From Synanceia verrucosa (taxonomy: Eukaryota > Chordata > Actinopteri > Perciformes > Synanceiidae): DNA of 64,000 bases. The first letter of the stretch is position 1; each line of letters opens with the position of its first letter. Made by a program: the position numbers and the translations under genes. Below, piece after piece: positions 11,285 through 22,400 of the stretch. The stretch lies in the NCBI GenBank assembly GCA_029721515.1, contig CM056566.1, positions 20,800,269-20,864,268 on the forward strand. Direction: 5' to 3'. Under the pieces are notes generated by a model. That model searched no databases and was not told the origin of the DNA. It was given only the letters and a program-made list of their open reading frames with translations.

Positions 11285-11672
11285 TTTTTCAACTAGTACC
11301 TGGTAGCGATACTAAAACGTGGCGTCAGCCGACTGCCTTCCACTGATTGGCCAACGAGTGTCGTCATTGGACGCGCAACGTCTGACTAGACTGTAAAAGC
11401 CAAACACAACTCGACCCCACCATTTTTAAAACCGTGTCGCTATTGTTACACGAGAAAATGCCATCGCAGAAAACTATGGCGTAGTGTTGTTCTTCTTCTT
11501 CCTGGTTTTCTGTGTCACATGTAAATGACGTCATGGCAGTTTTACGCTGCCGTATGACGACCCCGCCCACACCGAGGTGGTACTATGAGGGACTCAGTTG
11601 TCATGGGAAAACTGTGCCGTACTGTGCCGTACCGTACCGTTACTGTGTCGTGGAAAAGCACCAGTAGTGAAG
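11285..11672. repeat. Probable MITE remnant with GTACCGTACCG motif
   Basis: Left edge TTTTTCAACTAGTACCTGGTA; right edge carries CTGTGCCGTACTGTGCCGTACC and GGAAAAGCACCAGTAGTG. This layout is typical of a common teleost DNA-transposon remnant. Ends are degraded and no clear target duplication is visible. Confidence 0.4.
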
Positions 11673-12379
11673 CTCAGAGCTGGTAGTTTTAGACTCTGAG
11701 GCCTTTTTTTATTGTATTAAAAGCTACATGACATACGTTGCCATTTCATTCAAGCTCGACCCAAATGATTTTCCCCTCAGCGTCGGGTCTGTGTTTTGCA
11801 GTAAACCAGAGTTATGGTGTCTTATTCCCTTATTCTCCATTGATGTGTCAACCAGGCAGAGCTACAGAGGGCAAGAATAAAAGAAGAAGAAATAAAGTCA
11901 AGAAAAGGAAAATGTAAAAGCAATTAGCTCAGACTTTATCTGAGAAGTTCATCATGGGAATTAAAAAACTGAATTGTTTATGGCTACAGAAGTTTAAGTG
12001 TTGCCTTTCTTTTCTTTTGTTTGTGTGTTGTTTCACTCGATTATTTTTAGTAAAGTACATGTAAATCAGTTTGTTGGAGTTTATGAACAGGCATGATGTA
12101 TTTTTTATTTCCTTTTTGTGTTTAAGGAGAAAGTCTGAGGAAGAGCATCATGACTTATTTCAAGGAGGGAAAAATGAAGTCAGTGTGTAGCAGCTGTATG
12201 CAGAACGTATGCTGTACTGTTTCAATAAAAAGAAAAAGTCAAGAAAAAAAGAGTGAGAGATGGCGAGGACAAATGCCTGCAGGCATTCATCATAAGGAAA
12301 GTACCTCAATCTTTAAATTTGTTTTAAATTTCATTTTTTTTTATGCACTTTAATCTCTCTGTATTTTTATCCCATTATG

Positions 12380-12741
12380 TTCAGAGCCATCGACGTAATA
12401 ATATGCCAAAGTGTTTTTCCTGCAGCGGGTCGCTGATCATGGTCTCACACAGCCTGTGAGTAATGCTGGGGCTTCTGGGAGATGTAGTCAGAGCATAAAG
12501 AGACGGTATACACCACAGAGATCAAAACAGGAAGTGGAGACGATCGAGATTAGAGAGCAAAACAAACAGAATGTGGAGAAAAAGTGGTGATTTTGGTGAA
12601 AGTGTCCTCTACTCTACCTCTGATAAAACAAGAATGGAACAAGGTAAAAACAAACATTTTTTTCATGATGAAATAGATAGTCTCTTCTTTCATTTGAGCT
12701 ATTCAGTGTTTTCAGAGACATAGTACTAAATATTCTGTGTC
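12380..12741 (+). repeat. piggyBac-like MITE, family P copy 2
   Basis: Carries the family core almost base for base: CCTGTGAGTAATGCTGGGGC, the ACTACATCTCCCAGAAGCC block (inverted, 12470-12488), GGAAGTGGAGACGATCGAG, AAGTGGTGATTTTGGTGAA and TACTAAATATTCTGTG. Outer ends with TTAA are degraded or lost. Confidence 0.8.
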
Positions 12742-12744
12742 AGT

Positions 12745-15312
12745 GAAGCTGCAGTGAACGAAGCTCTGCAGGTGTTGCTCCCTCACACATCCACTGAATC
12801 TGGATCTAATGATCTAATGGAACATCCCTGTTTGGGCCGATCATCGCCCTAATTTTCTTTTCAAATGTGTAGTTTTGATAAAAACCGCAGGCCGCTGTGA
12901 TGTGACAGGAGAGGTGGAGGAGAAGAGGGGTGTAAACACTGGGGTTGCCATGGAGGCGGCAGTGTGTGTGTGTGTGTGTTTGTGTGTGTGTTTTTTATTG
13001 CAGACTTTCAGTGACCTTCTCACCACAGAGGATGTGGGAGTGAGGAAAGGCAGACGATCCTCTGCTCTTCATGCCGCCAGCCTTAAAGCAGCCTCTCAAT
13101 CAGATAAAGAGCAATAATAAACAGTGGAAAAATCCGGGCTTGTTCTACCTTCGGTGTTCGGTGTCCTTCTCACGCGTGAGGAATCTCGAGAAGGCGTGTC
13201 GCCGCTTTCAAAGCGCTCAGTTCATCAAACAGCTGTGCCTCAGGCCCCGTGCCATGGCAGCAGCTCGACCATTTCCTCATATCTGGCCTCTCGAATTTAT
13301 GCATCTGGTTTCCAAACGAGCTGAATCCAGTGGAATCATGCTGGTTTGCTTTGAAGCTGAAATAGCCACGGGCAGAACCAGACTGACCGGATCCGGCTCA
13401 CCGTGACTCCGCACCCCGAACCTTCACCTTTGACGCGATACCTCAGATGCCGTAAACTGCTGACGTCACGACTTCATGGATGAGTGTGAGGTTGCTGTGT
13501 TCAGGGTGAATGTGAGTGCATGGTTGATGAGGAATGCTCTTAAAAACCAGAGATAATCAAATGCTCATAACAATGCAAGGCTTAAATTTAATCTTTGCAT
13601 GTCATGTGGGTACTTTACCCATCCTCACCTTTTCCTTTTCCTCTTTTTTCCCCTCTTTCTCCACAGCTACAGGGCTTTTGGCTGTCTGTCATCATCCTGA
13701 AGAGCATCAGGTTCCACTGCCTGGCAGGCTGAACGTAGAAAAACACAGCGTCCAAACACTCTCTCTCTCACACTCAAACCCAGAGAGTCGACCCAACATG
13801 AACAAACGGGCGATACAAGCCAAACAAACACACGTTAACCTGAATCCCTGCCACAGCACCGGGGCTTCTTACTCTTTGAGGAAATTGCTGAGGGCACAGG
13901 AAACCCACAGCTGAACACAGTTTCTCATGGTGGATTAACGGCCCCTGACTGAGAGAAGAGCACTTCATAGTACCACATCCAGAGCCAGCGCCAAGAGCCA
14001 CCACAGCCAGCCGAGAGCAGGAGGTCACCAGAGTTCAGAAGGTCTCCTGGGGAAGATAGGCTGTGAAACAGCATCAGCATGAGTAACTTCTGCCTGCAAA
14101 CAAGGAAAACACGGTAAAAACTGGAGTAATAGTAAGAGGGGCACTGTGGTCGTACTACAACATAACCGAAATCATGTGTGTGGTTTTATGAAGTTAGAAA
14201 TCCCATAATGACGGAGTATTAAATGATTGTAGCGCCATGAGGTTTGATGGTTTTACATATAAAAAGGCAGCTTTCTCCCATGAACTCCTCTGGCACCCAG
14301 AAATTCACTTGGATTTCGCAAACTCACCCAGCCTACTACAGCCACCCCTCCTTCCCATTGTCACCGCTTCGGCCTGAAATAACTCGTGTTGCTAAAGGAG
14401 GCTCCTTTTCTGCTGGGTTTTCAAATACTACGCTGTTGTTCTGCTGGCAGTGGGAAAACAGCGGAGGTTAGGGAGGTCACTCTCTGGGCTGACAGGAGCC
14501 GCTGCCGTCTTTAGACGCTGCAACGGACGCGACGTTGCGACCGCCGGACTGTCTGTGGACGCTCGGTGCCTTGTGACAATACCTTACTGTGGAGGATGAA
14601 CATGCAGGCGGGTTATTACAGGAGATGTGAGGGAATTAATAGCATCATGTTGTTGTTTTTTATGCTACTTTTAGATTTTTAGAATCCATTTAAAGAGGCA
14701 TTTTAAATTATCAGTGGACCAGATGAGAGTGTGTGACATCATTCAGCCTGTTGGTCACTGTATCATCCACTCGAGCTATTTCCTGTGGTCTCTTTGTGCT
14801 AAGCTAAGCTAAACCGGCTGCTGGTTGCAGCTTTATTATGTTCAGTATTTCTGCTGCAGCGTACATTACACACACTTTCTGATGAAAGTATTCAGCGAGC
14901 ATCTCGTTTTAGAAGGAAACTAAATTCATCAAAATACCTGACACCAAAAGTGAGTGAAGGTGAGCTGAAGCATGCAGTCAAGAAATGATCACGTCTAACT
15001 CCTGGAAAGAAGGTCAGTTAGAGCATAAGTGTCAAACAACTGCTTTACAGAAAGAAAGGAAGAAAGAATGAGACGTTTGTTTCAGGTACATTACATCATA
15101 TGCACTTTGACTCATGGGCAAACAAAGTATTATCATACACGTTCACACTAATAAGTCTCACAGAATGAAGAAAAAATTTTTATTTAAAATTTTATATTTT
15201 TAAACTCAACACAGAGCTACACATTTTCAACTACAAAGAAATATCACTGGACGAAAAGGGAGGAATAATATTAAAAGAGATAAATACAATTACATGCAAG
15301 GGAGCAGGAGAG
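12745..15312. other. Intergenic stretch with one GT microsatellite
   Basis: No exon I can support. (GT)n lies at 12962-12990. A pyrimidine tract with CCACAG at about 13665 imitates an acceptor but is followed by no recognisable coding sequence. Confidence 0.55.
12962..12990. repeat. (GT)n microsatellite
   Basis: GT run with a single TT interruption. Confidence 0.9.
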
Positions 15313-15917
15313 TACCACGGAGTATTAGATCCACACTGAGATTTTTTTTTTTTTTTACAGAATTCAAGAATGAAGTTGTTTTTTACAAGAATAAAGCCAT
15401 GAATTTCTGAGATTAAAGTAATTATTTACGAGAAAGAAGTTGTAAATTTACAGGATTGAAATCATTATTTACAAGAAAAAAAATTGTAAATTAACGGGAA
15501 TAAAGTCATTATTTATGAGAAAAAAGTCTTTGTGAGAAAAAGGTGGTAAATTCAGTAGCTCAGTCTGTAGTGGCTTGGGCTGGGAATCAGAAGGTTGCCG
15601 GTTCAAGTCCAGGTCGGACCAAGGAGAGTGGACTGGTGGCTGGAGAGCAAGGCACCGAACCCCCGGGCGCCTTACATGGCAGCCCACTGCTCCCTGAGGG
15701 GATGGGTTTCATGTATGTAGTGATATATATGTGACAAATAAAGTATCTATTCTATTTAAGAAAATGAAGTCAGAAATTTACGAGATTCAAAGTCATTATT
15801 TATGAGATAAATAAATAATATCTTGTTTCTGACTTTTTTCTCATAAAGAATGACTTTATTTTTGAAGTCTGTAAAAAAAAAAAAAAAAATCTCATTGTGG
15901 ATTTAATAGTCCGTCGT
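15313..15917. repeat. Foldback DNA element with internal minisatellite
   Basis: The left end (about 15315-15362) reads CACGGAGTATTAGATCCACA then CTGAGA, a long T run and ACAGA. The right end (15866-15917) is its reverse complement with few changes (TCTGT, long A run, TCTCATTGTGG, ATTTAATAGTCCG). Between them lie diverged tandem units built on 'TTTACGAGAATAAAGTCATTA', which read in opposite orientations near the two ends. A SINE (15546-15760) has inserted into the middle. Confidence 0.75.
15546..15760 (+). mobile_element. tRNA-derived SINE
   Basis: The head has an A-box-like TAGCTCAGTCTGTAGTGG and a B-box GGTTCAAGTCC, the internal RNA polymerase III promoter of tRNA genes. The body has GAGAGTGGACTGGTGGCTGG and GGCACCGAACCCCCGGGCGCC. 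The tail GACAAATAAAGTATCTATTC matches, in reverse, the LINE-tail fragments at 16616 and 20416. It sits inside the foldback element at 15313-15917. Confidence 0.75.
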
Positions 15918-16615
15918 AGGTGAGTGGGTGTATTCTAGGTAAAAGACACTCACTGTTGAACTGATGACTGATTAACTGATGTCATTAAAGTGATTTTCAT
16001 TACAACACTGAAACTTGTCATCGAGGTTGATGAAAGTGTTTGTTTGTTGTTCGACGCTGAGGGTAGTCAAGGTTGGTGAGTGTGTGGTATGAGACAGATC
16101 ATGAAGGGAAAGGTGAGAGCAAATGGCATGTGTTCACAGGAAGCCCTGTTGGATATTTGTGGTCAGACATCATGACTCACAATGACACGCTTTCAGGTTC
16201 TGTCTACGTTTCTTCTCTTGCTGTAATAGTGGAAATCCAGCTTTGTTGTCATCTGCGTCCACAGAGAGTAAGGAACTACCTGAGGAAAAAGTCTCAGTTT
16301 TACTCTTAATTCAAGTGTTTCTACAGAAACAAGGGACTTGAATACTTTCTGTATTATTATTATCTCATCACAGCACTGATGTGCATCAACACCGACCGGT
16401 AGGACGGCTTCATGCCGACTGTTCCTGTCATGGTGACTGTTTGGTTTCACATTTACATTTTAATTTGAGTCATTATCAGCACGAGTTATGTCATTTTATT
16501 AAAAGGGTTAAAGGATAGATCCACACTTTTTGTTTTAACCCTTGAATGGTGTTTGGGTCAAATTGACCCGTTTTAAAATTTTTCCAAGAAGAAAAATGGA
16601 AGAATTTGATTTTTT

Positions 16616-16660
16616 ATAGAATAGAATAGAATTACTTTATTGATCCCAACCTGGGAAATT
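16616..16660 (-). repeat. LINE/SINE 3'-tail fragment
   Basis: (ATAGA)n then ATTACTTTATTGATCCCAAC and CTGGGAAATT. Read on the minus strand this is AATTTCCCAG...GGGATCAATAAAGTAAT followed by (TCTAT)n, the kind of 3' tail shared by fish LINEs and SINEs. A second copy is at 20416-20459. Confidence 0.55.
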
Positions 16661-16713
16661 ACATCTTTTTTTTAAGAATAGAATAGAATTAATTAGTAAT
16701 GTTGTTAATGTCG

Positions 16714-17091
16714 TTAAATGCTGGCTGTTTTAAAACAGAAAGTGTCTCTGAAAACAGTGAATAGCTCAAATGAAAGAAGAGACTCTCTATTTCATCATGA
16801 AAAAAATGTTTGTTTTTACCTTGTTCCATTCTTGTTTTATCAGAGGTAGAGTAGAGGACACTTTCACCAAAATCACCACTTTTTCTCCACATTCTGTTTG
16901 TTTTGCTCTCTAATCTCGATCGTCTCCACTTCCTGTTTTGATCTCTGTGGTGTATACTGTCTCTTTATGCTCTGACTACATCTCCCAGAAGCCCCAGCAT
17001 TACTCAGAGGCTGCAGGAGACCATGATCAGAGACCCGCTGCAGAAAAACCACTTTAACATTGAAATTTATCAGTAGCACTCAAAGAGTTAA
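16714..17091 (-). repeat. piggyBac-like MITE, family P copy 3
   Basis: Bounded by TTAA at 16714-16717 and 17088-17091, with CACTCAAAGAGTTAA at the right. The minus strand keeps the family's short frame (16873-17079, 68 codons) ending QNKQNVEKKW. The ZNF143-like block ACTACATCTCCCAGAAGCC is at 16975-16993. About 90 bp near the left end is deleted relative to the copy at 38390. Confidence 0.85.
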
Positions 17092-18002
17092 GCTATGGGT
17101 GACCTTCATGTGATGTGAACGGTGTTACTGTGGTCTGCTCTTGGAAAGGGAGGAGTTGCTGAGGGAAGTCAGCTAGTTGCAATCTGCAACCATACCACCA
17201 GATGCCACCAAATCCTCCACACTGTCCTGTTAAAACATAACGTATAAACAGTGGTGTTTCTCTGTATGTCAAACTAGTCATCGTGACTAGTGTCATGACT
17301 GCACCTTCTGGCCTGTAAATCTCACTGAGACGTCATGAGGAAAATCAGGGTCCTCAGTCACACTGGACTTATTAGTTTTCAGATGTAGCATCGAGTGAGG
17401 ACAGTGGAGTTAAAGTGTGATGCATCACCAGCAGACACACCCAGCTGTGTCTTAAAACTGAAAAACCATGCTTCAAAAATGTAATGTATTTCACATCAGT
17501 GATGGGAGTGGACTGATAAGCTTGAGCTGGATGTCTGCCAGGGACTTTTTTCCAGTTTCGAGATCATTACAAGAAGATACTAAGTGAAAAAGAATGCTTC
17601 AATAACCAGTTCCTCTTGTACATTTTGTTATTATAAGTTGTTGGTTTCAAATGAAAGACAAAAAGCATGTGTGTGGTTGTGATTCGCTTGTTTCTGGTGG
17701 ACTGATGGCTTGTTGAAGGTCACCATGTGTCCTCCATGCACCCTGCTGTGCTGCTGAGCAGTGGGTGTCACAGGGGGTGTGGACGCGCTGCCTGCTGGGC
17801 CATAAAGCGCTCCTGGCTCTACCTGCCTTGGTTGACTTTCTTTCAGTCTGAGAAGCGGAGGGTTGCTCTGATTGGCTGCAGGGAAAGGCGCTCTCTCAGC
17901 CCACCCACCGCTCATTATAGGGACTCTTGCAGACTCCCTTTCCTTCCTTGCATAGAGTCTGGGACCTGGCCCTGGGGCTGAACGGCACGCACAGAGCGCA
18001 TC
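17092..18002 (+). promoter_or_regulatory. tnfsf11: tnfsf11 upstream region and 5' UTR
   Basis: No gene is seen between the MITE and the tnfsf11 start codon. A TATA-like CATTATAGG lies near 17912, about 90 bases before the ATG, followed by pyrimidine-rich sequence that would be 5' UTR. The sequence becomes more GC-rich from 17700 on. The transcription start was inferred only from position. Confidence 0.35.
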
Positions 18003-18203
18003 ATGGCAGCTACCCACGGCGAGTACAGAGGCTACCTGCGGAACACCGTCGACATGGAGGCCGGGCAGCACCGCTTCCACCCGGTGCAGAGCTCGGAGCC
18101 CACGTACCGGCCTCTCCTGTTCGGAACCCTCGCTGTTATGGGATTGCTTCAGGTGGCTTCCAGCGTGGCGATCTTATTACACCTGACTGGTTACCTGCAG
18201 GAG
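18003..18203 (+). CDS. tnfsf11: tnfsf11 exon 1
   Basis: Begins ATGGCAGCTACC and encodes 67 aa: the cytoplasmic tail and transmembrane segment. It ends GAG before the donor GTAAGG, phase 0. An in-frame second Met is at residue 18; the first was chosen because it gives the longest frame. Confidence 0.85.
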
Positions 18204-19419
18204 GTAAGGCTCGACGCCACACTGTGTGGTCTCCTTTCTGCTTCCCAGCTCGCAATGAGACGCTTTGCAGAGTCCCTCTCTCCCCCTGTGTGCTGTGCGC
18301 TTCCCCAAGCTTTGCCTCTGCGCGTAAATGTTTATGTGGAAACACCGTCAACAGTTCTCTCCAGGGCTCCGAGCAACATTTGCGCAATTTTATAACGCCA
18401 TAAAGCGCCAGATAAGTTTCCCGGCTCTGCATAAAGTTGTCGGTGTGTGCTCTTAGAAGTAAAGTAGGTGTGGAAATAAAGAAAAAAAAAGCATCAGCAT
18501 CGAGTCAGTTGTGCAGTTTTGTGCGCTGTTTGGCGTCTCTTTGAAGGCGCTGCGCTCCGGCGGCAGGCAGGCACTTCACACTCTGTAAAAGCAGCCGGGC
18601 TGGTAGATAACATCTGCAGAAGCCCTGATGAGCCCCACGGATTAGATATTTCACCAAGACACTATCTGAGTGGCTGCAGAGCATCGTGAATCTGTCCTGA
18701 GGTGATAACATCTCACATGTCATGTTTGCACAATACAGATGGTTTCACTTGAGGCTCATGTTTCTTTCCTGCACATGTTTACATGCCATCCGGGGGCTTA
18801 TATTTGTAATTCATGTGTGTCATAAGTTGTAAACTGTGGAGCCTGAGCAGAGCTGTTTGTCAAGAAGTCTGGCAAAGCTCAAGGAAGAGACCATCGGAAT
18901 GAAGACTGGTGTTCCTGCATGGATTTTTTTTTTTTTTTTTTTGCTTTTGTCAGGTCATCTTTGCCATATTGTAGACTACATGTCTGTGATCTTCTAAGGT
19001 AGCATTTCTGCTCGACATGAGTTGTATTTGTAACTTTCTGGCGGGCTTGGATTTGAAAAATTGTCTTGTTTCAAAAAGCAAAGCGAGCAGAAATCATCTG
19101 TGCTCTGTCAGGATGCTGCAAGTTCACCTGGGGATCATCTCTGTGTGTGTGTGTGTGTGTGTGTGTTTGCATGTTAAATTTCTTTGGCTTGTCTTTGGCG
19201 TAAACACATTGCAGTGTGGTAGTAGCTAGTAGCCAGAGGAGAAAATAACACTAAATGAAAGGGAGGGAAGTAAAGGAGTGAAGAGCCTGTTGTTTGATGG
19301 TTTAATGGTTGTTATGGTGTTTGTGTCACAACTAGGGCTTCACCATATCATACATTATTGTGATATTGAGATGGATGTGATATATTGTGATAAATATAAG
19401 TTGTATATGCAGTATGTAC

Positions 19420-19451
<32 letters not shown>

Positions 19452-22400
19452 GTGTGTATATTTTTTTATTTAATTTTTTATCTGTGGAAGTTGCTCTGGA
19501 TTTACAATTGGCCCAAAACATGACTTTTTTTGGGGGAAAAATATCAATATTAAGAAAATAAAAATCTATATTATATCAGAAGGAAAGGTATAGTGATATA
19601 TTGCCATATCTATATTTTTTCCCCACCCCTAGTGACAACACCAGTGTGAGGGATTCGGCTGATTATGTGATGAGAGGATGCAGGTTCAGCAGCATGAGAT
19701 GCCCTCAGGTTGGAAAGCTTTTTGGATGCATATGGCAGCACTTTGCAGCGTGAGTCAGTAGCTGACTGGCACAGGACCATCATGGAGCGTCACCTGGAGA
19801 GCTTCCTGCAGACGGTGGCAGAGAGCAGGAATCTGCACAGCACCGTGTAGGAATGTGATGATTAGAGCGTTTTTTAAGAAACACTGCAGCATGGTTTTTA
19901 TTGTCTCTGTGAATGAAAGCCTTGTGGCCATTTATTTCCTCCTGAAACACAACAGATGATAAATTATTCAGAGACAACAAGCCTGTAAATGAGAACTTGA
20001 GGTGTGCAGAGTGACATGTGGAAAATAACTTACCCTCCCTCCCACACATAAAGTGAGCCGCTACTCGTCTTTCTGTGCGTTTTGTAAAATATTCCTCCCA
20101 CCTGTCGGGGGAGCAGATAGTGCTTGTTGGAGATGGCACACCTAAGGTTTGATGTCTGTGTGTTTTTGCAGAGGCCTCTCTAACGTCCTGTGTTTCTGTC
20201 TCCAGGTAGATTTGTCAGCTGCTCCACACCGGCCAATAGAGGTGAGTGTGACCTGTGGTTAACCCTACACAGCACAACACACCCTAAGACTGGAGCACAG
20301 TCCACTCAGATTGCATTTTAACAGGTTTCCTTGCTGCTCCGATGCCACAAACACCTCACGTCTTTGATGTTAAGTTCACCATCAGGGCTGCTTGTCATTT
20401 TTGCAATTTGTACTTAGAATAGAATAGAATTACTTTATTGATTCCAAACTGGGAAATTCTGTAAATTTAACATGAGCAGACGTTGACTGATCTTAAATTG
20501 TCTTAAATTTACTGTAAATTTGCTGTAGGTATTGAATTTTCAGATGGTGCCTTTAATGCTAATAGGAAAACACAACATTCAGAGATTTACTGCAATTTTT
20601 CTCATTACTTTGTTCATAAAGTTCACTCCTTTGTTCTTGAAAGTTGTGAAATTAAAGTTGTAGAAAAAAGTTAAGTGTTATGCCTTCAATTTATATAATT
20701 GTTCAAGTGTTTAATGGCTGGAAAAAAATCATAAAAAAAATATTTTTGGAGATAAATTGGTTATAAGATTTTTTTTTTTCCTGCTAAATATCGATATCGG
20801 CATCGGCCTCAAAAACTCCATATAGGTCGGGCCCTACAATAAATTTTCTACCACAGAAATTGTTATGGCATTGTTTGGGTCTTAAATTATATTTTTTGAA
20901 GTCTTAAAAAGTATTAAATTTGACTTTTATAATGGTGCAAGAACCCTGAAATCTCGGAGGCCAACGTTAGTCTGCTTTGAGGGTGTTTTGACACACACCA
21001 GGTATTTCCTGCTGTCACTGTCAAGGGGAAAGTACCGTCTGTACAATAATGTGGTTATGTTTTTGAAAAAAAAAAAAGCCCCAGGAAAAAACAAATAAGA
21101 CGATCCCCGAGGTTTTGCACCGACAGAAATTGTGATTTTTCCCATGGATGTGTTTTCACAGTGCATGCCACAGCCTCTGTGAACCCCAGGTGGTGGTCAG
21201 ACCACTGCAGGAAAAACACCTTTCTGCCTTTTGATATGAACGTCTCTTTTTTTTCCCCCAAATGAGCCTCAACGCACAGAAAGTAGATGTCTGCATCAAC
21301 TATTAGTGAGTCACCCTTTGGCGTTAGCAGAGGATTCCTTTCATGATCTGCAGAAGCCTTAGGGAGTTATAATTATAAATTCTTAATTGTTGAAGTCATG
21401 CTCTTTCTAATTCCTTTTTGGAAGTTGCCGCCCACTTTTTGGCTCAGGTTTCGCCAAGCAAAAGCTAAATACCACAGAACCAGGATGCAAAATAACACAG
21501 CATAATCCTGCTTTGCTTTCCTCACTAGTGTTTGCTTTTCCATAATGATTTCATTTCCTTTTGAAATTATGTATTTGTGTTTGACCCGAGTATCTTTGCA
21601 CAAACCACCCAGCCTGTCTCAGACTGAGGAGTTTTCCCATGGTGCACAGGGAGAAGTGTCAGGGTGACAGGTCCACTTGGCCCTCGCTGTGTTGTGTTAA
21701 GGTCGGCCCTGAGGCCGCCGCCGCTCTCTGCTCACAGTTTGGGGGATTTGCTTGATAGTCGGCTGTCAGCTCTGCCGTCCAGCTTTGATGTGAGACAGGA
21801 TGTGCAGACCTGGCCTGCGCCGGAGTGGTGAGAACGCAGAATCATGACTCATCAGACATCTTAGTGTTTAGAGTCTGTGGAGATGTGATCTGTGCAGGAG
21901 GGCGATCTGACTGATGCAGTATGAAACACAAAGAGACGGCCCGCTTTGGTGGCCAAGCTTTTGAGTGAGAGGACTTTTGTTCTGGTGCAGCATCTCAGCA
22001 ACCACTCATCATCATAATGGAGATGTTGACTGATGGATGTGGCCGAACTGAGGCGGTATTCTAGGAATAAGCATGTGAAATCAAGTGGAGTACAGATTTC
22101 AATGCAGACGGTTCTCCATCATGGAGCATCGTGGTCGTCACTGTTCTAGATCACACCGTCGATCAGGAAGCTGCCGAGCTGCTGCTGCTTTGTTTAAATA
22201 CTCTCCTCTCTCTGGTCAAAGAGGGATGATGCGGTCTCACCACAAATCAAGATAGATCCCACAGAGCGGAGCCAATAGGGAGCGTGTTCACAATTACTTT
22301 ACAGCCTTGGCAAGACGCTGTTTACCCCCGTCTCGACCCAAGACGCTGCGCTATAAACATGTTTGTGCAGCAAACAGACGGTGCTAATCTTAGTCTGAGA

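Larger units (their letters stand above)
18204..20205 (+). other. tnfsf11: tnfsf11 intron 1
   Basis: 2002-bp intron from GTAAGG to TGTCTCCAG. It contains a T run at about 18924, (GT)n at 19142-19166 and a complete hAT-like MITE at 19333-19631. Confidence 0.8.

Noticed and set aside
13660..13914. Acceptor-like TTCTCCACAG followed by an open frame
   Set aside because: No matching donor, no recognisable protein, and no partner exon between akap11 and tnfsf11.
15546..15640. Possible tRNA gene (A- and B-box present)
   Set aside because: Acceptor and anticodon stems do not close and the sequence continues into a SINE body with a LINE-like tail.
17631..18080. 149-codon minus-strand frame opposite tnfsf11 exon 1
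   Set aside because: It is the antisense shadow of the GC-rich exon and its 5' flank; no splice sites or family resemblance.
18136..18432. 98-codon minus-strand frame over exon 1 and the intron start
   Set aside because: Antisense shadow of coding sequence; no supporting motif.
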